The position numbers and the translations under genes are program-made. Under the pieces are notes generated by a model. The model had not been told where the DNA came from. It searched no databases and saw only the letters and a program-made list of their open reading frames with translations. A stretch of DNA of 64,000 nt from Streptantibioticus_A sp037034305 (GTDB lineage: Bacteria > Actinomycetota > Actinomycetes > Streptomycetales > Streptomycetaceae): the NCBI GenBank assembly GCA_037034305.1, contig JBAGJY010000008.1, positions 124,001 to 188,000 of the forward strand. The letters are read 5' to 3'. This document shows, piece by piece, positions 59,904-64,000 of this stretch. Each line of letters opens with the position of its first letter. The first letter of the stretch is position 1.

Positions 59904-60650
59904 TCAGCCCGGGGTCAGTGCCGCTATGGCGTCCTCAATGTTCGCGTGCATGCCGAAGATCTGATCCGCGCCGGTGATCTGTAGAAGGCGTGTCAGTTGT
60001 GGGCTCGTTGCGGCCAGCAGCACGGAAATGTCGCGGCTCTCGGCGTCGATGCGCAGGCGCAGCAGGGCGTTGAGACCGGTGGAGTCGCAAAATTCGAGCC
60101 GGGAGAGGTCGAACACGATGCCGCAGATGTCCTCCTCCGTGGGGGCGTCGGTGAGAACTGAGGCGCTGTCCATGTCGAGTTCGCCTGCCAGGCGCATCAC
60201 AAGGACTTGGCCGATGCGGGCTGTGGTGAGGGTGGCGCGGGGGGAGGAAGCGGGGTTTGACGGGCTGGCCAGCGTCACCGGTAGATCCTTTCGCTTGTTG
60301 CAGGGGTGGGGCCCGCCGATTGGAGCCGGCGGGAAGTCGAGCAGCATGGTGACCCGCTCCAGGACGGTCCACAGTTCCTCCGCCTGGGCGCGGGCGGAGG
60401 CTAGGTGCGGATGGGTGGGCTCGTGTATGGCGAGGTGGAGGTAGGCCTCGATGCCGCGGATGGCGTGGGCGACCGTGCGCCGCATCGAGTAGGGGCCTCT
60501 GCTGGCGGCCAGTGCCCGGGGGTCGCCGATGCGTTCGGTGAGCCGGGCGGTCAGCTTGTCGAGTCCAGCCTTGGTGAGGCGTTCCACGGCAGTGCGCTCC
60601 AGTGAGGTCCCGCCGCTGGTGATGAGCGGCGCCAGTGAGGGCAGGGCCAT
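59904..60650 (-). CDS. STAS-domain protein with an N-terminal helical domain
   Basis: A 248-residue protein. The C-terminal 110 residues are a STAS domain of the anti-sigma-factor antagonist type: 'VLVMRLAGELDMDSASVLTD', 'GIVFDLSRLEFCDSTGLNAL' (the D-S-T-G-L motif with its phosphorylatable Ser) and 'LLQITGADQIFGMHANIEDA'. The first 120 residues are helical ('LERTAVERLTKAGLDKLTAR', 'YSMRRTVAHAIRGIEAYLHL') and not part of usual SpoIIAA-like proteins, which are about 110-130 long. It is probably part of a partner-switching pathway, with no kinase gene beside it. ATG 60650; divergent from the HTH gene. Confidence 0.82.
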   Translation of the reverse strand: MALPSLAPLITSGGTSLERTAVERLTKAGLDKLTARLTERIGDPRALAASRGPYSMRRTVAHAIRGIEAYLHLAIHEPTHPHLASARAQAEELWTVLERVTMLLDFPPAPIGGPHPCNKRKDLPVTLASPSNPASSPRATLTTARIGQVLVMRLAGELDMDSASVLTDAPTEEDICGIVFDLSRLEFCDSTGLNALLRLRIDAESRDISVLLAATSPQLTRLLQITGADQIFGMHANIEDAIAALTPG

Positions 60651-60761
60651 CCCCCTGCTTCAGGGGCCTCTCCATGGTGCGGACCCGCGGCTTACCTGTC
60701 AACAAATTCATGAAACACTGTTCGTGTATTGAGGGGCGTGCGTTCTCGTACCCTTGACGTC

Positions 60762-61091
60762 ATGGATGAGAGGATCGACGGGCGGGGCACATGGACGTTC
60801 CTGACGAACCATGCACGGGTGCTTGCCCACATCTCCCGCAATCCGGGGGCGCGGATTCGGGACATCGCTGCGGGATGTCTGCTTACCGAGCGTGCCGTGC
60901 AGAAGATCATCGGGGATCTTGAAAGCGGCGGTTACCTCAGCCACACACGCCACGGCCGCACGAACCACTACAGAGTGATCCCGGGAACACCGCTGCGCCA
61001 TCCCGCCGATCAGGGCACCGTCGACGACCTGCTGGCCATCGTCGGCTCCGGCCTTGGGCGCGCCGAGGAACCTGCCCGCCCGGGACACTAA
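60762..61091 (+). CDS. Small winged-helix (MarR-like) regulator
   Basis: A 109-residue protein, mostly one winged-helix domain: 'GTWTFLTNHARVLAHISRNP', 'ARIRDIAAGCLLTERAVQKI' (HTH) and 'IGDLESGGYLSHTRHGRTNH' (wing). The C-terminal part is a short helix, so there is no separate ligand domain. Similar small regulators are common near STAS and anti-sigma genes in streptomycetes. ATG 60762 (MDERIDGRGTW) has no clear Shine-Dalgarno site, so translation may be leaderless or start at GTG 60738. Divergent from the STAS gene. Confidence 0.8.
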   Translation: MDERIDGRGTWTFLTNHARVLAHISRNPGARIRDIAAGCLLTERAVQKIIGDLESGGYLSHTRHGRTNHYRVIPGTPLRHPADQGTVDDLLAIVGSGLGRAEEPARPGH

Positions 61092-61383
61092 CGGCAGCGC
61101 CTCTCCAGCCGTCCGGCAGGGGCTTGGGTCAGCGCAGCGCGGCGGGCGGTCACGCAGTACTGCCTGCGATCTCGTCGGCATCGGGATCTGCCCGGCGGGT
61201 GCTCCCGCGGCCGCATCGTCGGAACGCTGGCGAGGTCTCCGCTGCCAAGGCGCCGCCCCGGCGGCGGGGGCGGAACGCAGTTGCCTCCGATCTGCAGCCG
61301 CTTCGGGAGGTTTGGCCGCACCTAAAGCGTCTTACAGAAGGCCGTGAACAGGCAGTCTGCGCTGGGTTGTTGGCCCTGTCCTG

Positions 61384-61563
61384 TCATGCGGTGAGGGCGA
61401 GGTTGTGCATGCGGGCCACGGCTTGGACGGCGTGGTGGAGGCCGTCGCCGCGCTGTCGGCAGTCACGCAGGATCTTGTAGTTCTTCATTCGAGAGAAGAC
61501 ACGTTCGACGCGGGCGCGGACTTTGCGGTGCTCGGCGTTGTCCGCCCCCGAACGGGCACGGAT
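61384..61563 (-). mobile_element. IS5-family transposase C-terminal remnant
   Basis: On the minus strand about 60 codons read 'RARSGADNAEHRKVRARVER', 'VFSRMKNYKILRDCRQRGDG' and 'LHHAVQAVARMHNLALTA' to the TGA at 61384. 'R-A-R-V-E-R-V-F-S-R-M-K-N-Y-K-I-L-R-D' is the typical end of IS5-group DDE transposases around the last acidic residue. The upstream part and the left inverted repeat are missing; the fragment abuts the HAD gene's stop at 61580. It is not functional. Confidence 0.82.
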
Positions 61564-61579
61564 GAGACTGCGTCTTCGC

Positions 61580-62044
61580 CTACGAGGAGCCCAGAGACTC
61601 AGCCACCGATGCCATGGCGGTGACGACTACATCGGCGCCGGCATCGCCTAGGGCACGCTCCTTCCCGGGCTTGTTGGCAAAGCCGATGGACCGTCCGCCG
61701 GTGGCTTTCGCGGCCTCCACGTCCGTCACTGAGTCCCCGATCAGCGTGCAGTCGTGGGGGTGGGTTTCCAGCTCGCTTGCTGCCCGCAGCAGCGAGTGAG
61801 GGTCAGGCTTCATGGCATCCGGCCAGTACGGGGCACGGCCGACTACCGCGTCCACCAGGTGTCGGAGATCGTGGAGCATCAGAAACGCCCGGACGCACGC
61901 CGTCGAGTTGTTACTGACGATGGCCACCTTCCGGCCGGAACCACGAGCCGCTTCGAGTGCGGCCACGGAACCCGGAATCGGCGGGCCCGCCAGCCGTACG
62001 GCAGTCACCTCAGCTTTGGTCAGCTCTTCCGGGGAGCCGGGCAC
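61580..62044 (-). pseudogene. HAD-superfamily hydrolase lacking its 5' part
   Basis: About 154 codons of HAD phosphatase. Motif II is in 'GRKVAIVSNNSTACVRAFLM', the motif III Lys in 'WPDAMKPDPHSLLRAA', and motif IV is 'CTLIGDSVTDVEAAKA', followed by 'SIGFANKPGKERAL'. The N-terminal DxD(G/N)T nucleophile motif is absent: upstream of about 62044 the frame runs into the antisense of an integrase remnant. The gene is therefore truncated and cannot be catalytic. The junction looks like a deletion joining HAD to integrase sequence. Confidence 0.72.
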
Positions 62045-62054
62045 CTCCGCGAGC

Positions 62055-62180
62055 ATGCGGGCGCGGTACCTCCATGTGCCGGACGCCATGCTCAAGGAGG
62101 TGGCCCGGAAGATCGCCGATGCCATCTGGGGACCACCGGAAACGCCCCCTGTGGACAAAAACCAGGACAACGGCGGCTGA
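62055..62180 (+). pseudogene. Tyrosine integrase C-terminal remnant
   Basis: The last 42 codons of a phage/ICE-type tyrosine recombinase: 'RARYLHVPDAMLKEVARKIA' and 'DAIWGPPETPP', ending at TGA 62180. The 'R-Y-L-H-V-P-D' segment carries the nucleophilic Tyr (codon 62067-62069). The rest of the gene is missing; leftward the sequence becomes the HAD gene on the other strand. It is followed by a terminator and then an attachment core, the usual order at the end of integrative elements. Confidence 0.75.
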
Positions 62181-62191
62181 GGACAACGGCG

Positions 62192-62223
62192 AAGGCCCCG
62201 ACCAGCGAACCGGTCGGGGCCTT
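62192..62223 (+). terminator. Terminator after the integrase remnant
   Basis: AAGGCCCCGACC (62192-62203) pairs perfectly with GGTCGGGGCCTT (62212-62223) around an 8-nt loop. It lies 11 bp past the integrase stop, and the A and T ends fit an intrinsic terminator. Confidence 0.85.
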
Positions 62224-62247
62224 CAAAGTGCCCGGTGAGAGCACTGG

Positions 62248-62299
62248 CGGAGGATACGAGATTCGAACTCGTGAGGGGTTGCCCCCAACACGCTTTCCA
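62248..62299 (-). other. Attachment core: 3' part of a tRNA-Ser gene
   Basis: The minus strand from 62299 reads TGGAAAGCGTG, then the variable arm, then the T-arm with GTTCGAATC, and ends TATCCTCCG. This is the anticodon-loop-to-3'-end part of tRNA-Ser(GGA). The 5' half (acceptor 5' strand, D-arm) is absent, so it is not a functional tRNA. Position beside an integrase 3' end identifies it as an att core of an element integrating at tRNA-Ser. Confidence 0.82.
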
Positions 62300-62396
62300 A
62301 CTGTTCGTGCGGCTGTTCGACGGGGTCCGTCGGCGTTCTGACCTGCGGCTGAGCGCGCCCAGCAGGGCGCGCCGAACGGACCCGAACGAGGCTGAA

Positions 62397-62416
62397 TGCA
62401 ACCCAAACTGCAACCC
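62397..62416 (+). repeat. Direct repeat TGCAACCC next to the attachment core
   Basis: TGCAACCC occurs at 62397-62404 and 62409-62416, 12 bp apart, about 100 bp from the att core. Short direct repeats of this kind act as arm-type integrase sites in attP regions. The match is suggestive only. Confidence 0.4.
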
Positions 62417-62492
62417 TCGTCGAGGCCCGTCTGGAGCCCGCCCTGCCCGATTGTTCGGGCCGTCTGTCAGACGGGTGCGAATGCTGGTTGGT

Positions 62493-64000
62493 TCACCGCG
62501 TATCGGATGCGGTGCTGCGCATGCGGTGTCCCATGTGGTGGAGTCGGACCCGCTCGTTTTCCTGGCGCAGCTCCGTGACGAATGCGCGCAGCAGGCGCGC
62601 GTCCGGTTCGGTGAGGCGGCTGCCGGCCAGGGCCAGGACTGTCCCGTCCGCCAGGTCGGCGCAGTAGGGCGCTTCGTCCGGTGTGGCGGGCACGGGGTGC
62701 CCGGCCGAGGCGAGGCTCTGCCAGCCCGTGTCGGACGGGCGCATGACGGCTACGGCGTCGAGGTCGAAGGTGCGGCGCACGGTCTCGGCCAGTTCGGACG
62801 GTCTGTGCGGGCCCGCGGCCAGGGTGTCGGCTGTGAGCTGGGCCAGGTTCTCGGCTTCGGCTTGGGCGCGGGCGGCCTGGAGCCCTCGCCCGGCGAGGAT
62901 GTCGACGAGCAGGCCGATGGTGGCCGCGACGCAGGCGAAGGCGATGAGGGCGACCAGGTCGAGGAGCCGGTCCACGCGGAGGCTGTGGTACGGGGCGGTG
63001 AAGAAGTAGTCCGCTGCCAGGACGCCGGTGGCGGTGGCGAGCAGGGCGGGGCGGATTCCGCCGACCAGGGCGGTGAGGAGCACGGGGAGAAGGACGCAGA
63101 ACAGTGCGCCGGCCAGGCCGAGTGAGGAGTGGGCCGGCGAGAGTGCCGCCGCCAGCGCGGGTGGGGCGAGCAGGGCGAGCAGCCAGCTGGTCGAGCGCCG
63201 CCGAGGCGACAGCTGTGCTCTGCGGTGTTCGACTGGTTCGCCGAGGCGGATGTCCAGGCGGTGTTTGGGTGGTTTGCGTGGCGGTATGACGTGCACTTCG
63301 ACGGATCCCGCGCTGCGGATGGCGCGGTTGATCACCGATCCGTGCAGTGCCTGGAAGGCCGAGGTCCGGCGGGTGGCTCCGAGGACGAGGTCGGTGGCGT
63401 TCTCCGTGCGGGCGAAGTCGAGGATGGCGCCGGCCACGTCGGCTCCGGCGAGCTGTGTGTACCGGCCGCCGAGTTCGGTGAGCAGTCGGCGCTGGGGTTC
63501 CAGCCAGGCGGGGACCGGATCCGCGAGCCCGCTGGGGTCGCGGACGTGGACGCCGATCAGCTCGCCCGTGGTGGCGGCTGCCAGGAGGGCGGCCCGGCAC
63601 AGTGTGTGGTCGCCTTCGGGCTCGCCCGTCAGGGCGACGACGATGCGCCGCGCGTTCTGTGCCGGTGGCGTCGGGGCCTGGGGCAGGTGTTGGCCGAGCC
63701 ATTGTTGTGCGAGGGTCCGCAGCTGTTTCAGGTGCTCCGGTCGGTAGTAGTTGTGCAGGGCTCGGCCGGCGGTGCGGGTGTCGTACAGCTGTGGAAGCCG
63801 CCGGCGCAGTTCGGTGGCGTCGATGTCCAGGAAGTCGATGTGATCGGCTGTGGTGAGGAAGGTGTCCGGGACCGTCTCGTGGACATCGACGCCGGTGATC
63901 TGCGCTGCGCTGTCGGCCAGTGAGGAGATGTGCTGGACGTTGAGTGCGGAGACGACGTCGATGCCGGCGTCGAGGAGGTCCGCCACGTCCTGCCAGCGTT
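62493..64000 (-). CDS. KdpD-like sensor lacking a histidine kinase domain, N-terminus outside window
   Basis: At least 502 residues; the gene continues past the right edge (...RWQDVADLLDAGIDVVSALN...). The domains in order are: the end of the KdpD sensor domain ('NVQHISSLADSAAQITGVDV'), a UspA-like domain ('RRIVVALTGEPEGDHTLCRA', 'ATDLVLGATRRTSAFQ'), a DUF4118 bundle of four membrane helices ('LLALLAPPALAAALSPA', 'ALFCVLLPVLLTALVGG') and a GAF-like part ('RRTFDLDAVAVMRPSDTGWQ'). It stops after 'ELRQENERVRLHHMGHRMRS', exactly where the His-kinase dimerisation helix should begin. It may be a natural kinase-less variant or a gene truncated by the neighbouring element scar. Confidence 0.78.
   Translation of the reverse strand, partial: RWQDVADLLDAGIDVVSALNVQHISSLADSAAQITGVDVHETVPDTFLTTADHIDFLDIDATELRRRLPQLYDTRTAGRALHNYYRPEHLKQLRTLAQQWLGQHLPQAPTPPAQNARRIVVALTGEPEGDHTLCRAALLAAATTGELIGVHVRDPSGLADPVPAWLEPQRRLLTELGGRYTQLAGADVAGAILDFARTENATDLVLGATRRTSAFQALHGSVINRAIRSAGSVEVHVIPPRKPPKHRLDIRLGEPVEHRRAQLSPRRRSTSWLLALLAPPALAAALSPAHSSLGLAGALFCVLLPVLLTALVGGIRPALLATATGVLAADYFFTAPYHSLRVDRLLDLVALIAFACVAATIGLLVDILAGRGLQAARAQAEAENLAQLTADTLAAGPHRPSELAETVRRTFDLDAVAVMRPSDTGWQSLASAGHPVPATPDEAPYCADLADGTVLALAGSRLTEPDARLLRAFVTELRQENERVRLHHMGHRMRSTASDTR

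Noticed and set aside
62248..62299. Functional tRNA-Ser
   Set aside because: Only the anticodon loop to 3' end is present; the acceptor 5' strand and D-arm are missing.

Overview
This window is high-GC actinobacterial DNA that reads as a Streptomyces-type chromosome (Streptomycetaceae). Three things point there: a WblA-type WhiB regulator, the block dnaX, ybaB, recR, ask, asd and an ECF sigma factor, and many GTG starts with strong Shine-Dalgarno sites. No close relative can be named from sequence alone. A perfect 16-bp parS palindrome at 7265-7280 suggests the segment lies in the origin-proximal arm.

Layout, left to right. 1-8830 is conserved core: the start of an MBL-fold hydrolase, NUDIX, RidA, a DUF4177 protein, two ArsA/Get3-like ATPases, wblA with a long upstream region, a class A penicillin-binding protein, parS, a GatB/YqeY protein and a metallophosphoesterase. 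A tRNA-Pro(CGG) follows. 9213-16000 is more variable: a barrel-like enzyme divergent from a TetR regulator with a clear operator between them; a heat-shock set (Hsp20, two DUF2267 proteins, and a RheA-type repressor with two operators); a secreted histidine-rich protein; and a PP2C phosphatase. 15693-27907 returns to housekeeping: S9 peptidase, SURF1, an ECF sigma factor overlapping a membrane partner, asd/ask, DUF5063, recR-ybaB-dnaX and an HhH-GPD repair protein. 28073-36925 holds a family 2B encapsulin-like shell protein (EshA type) with no evident cargo gene, a GH3 lipoprotein, a trypsin-like protease, a PrmC-like methyltransferase and two adjacent related membrane proteins of unknown function.

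37189-52252 is the most distinctive block: a type IV secretion-like apparatus in two convergent operons. The rightward operon carries a TcpC/VirB8-like protein, small membrane proteins, a VirB4-like ATPase, a lipoprotein, a TrbL/VirB6-like channel protein, a second VirB8-like protein, a cell-wall hydrolase and a TPR-like protein. The leftward operon carries a VirD4/TraD-like coupling ATPase, a DUF4913 protein, an unknown protein and a GT4 glycosyltransferase. I found no relaxase, integrase or replication gene in or beside it, so it may be a resident export machine or a degraded conjugative element.

52539-61091 holds an FG-GAP surface protein, two FAD monooxygenases, NUDIX genes (one frameshifted), a STAS protein and a small HTH regulator. 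61384-62416 is a mobile-element scar: an IS5-type transposase tail, a HAD gene without its 5' part, the last codons of a tyrosine integrase and the 3' half of a tRNA-Ser as an attachment core. The window ends inside a KdpD-like gene that lacks its histidine kinase domain.
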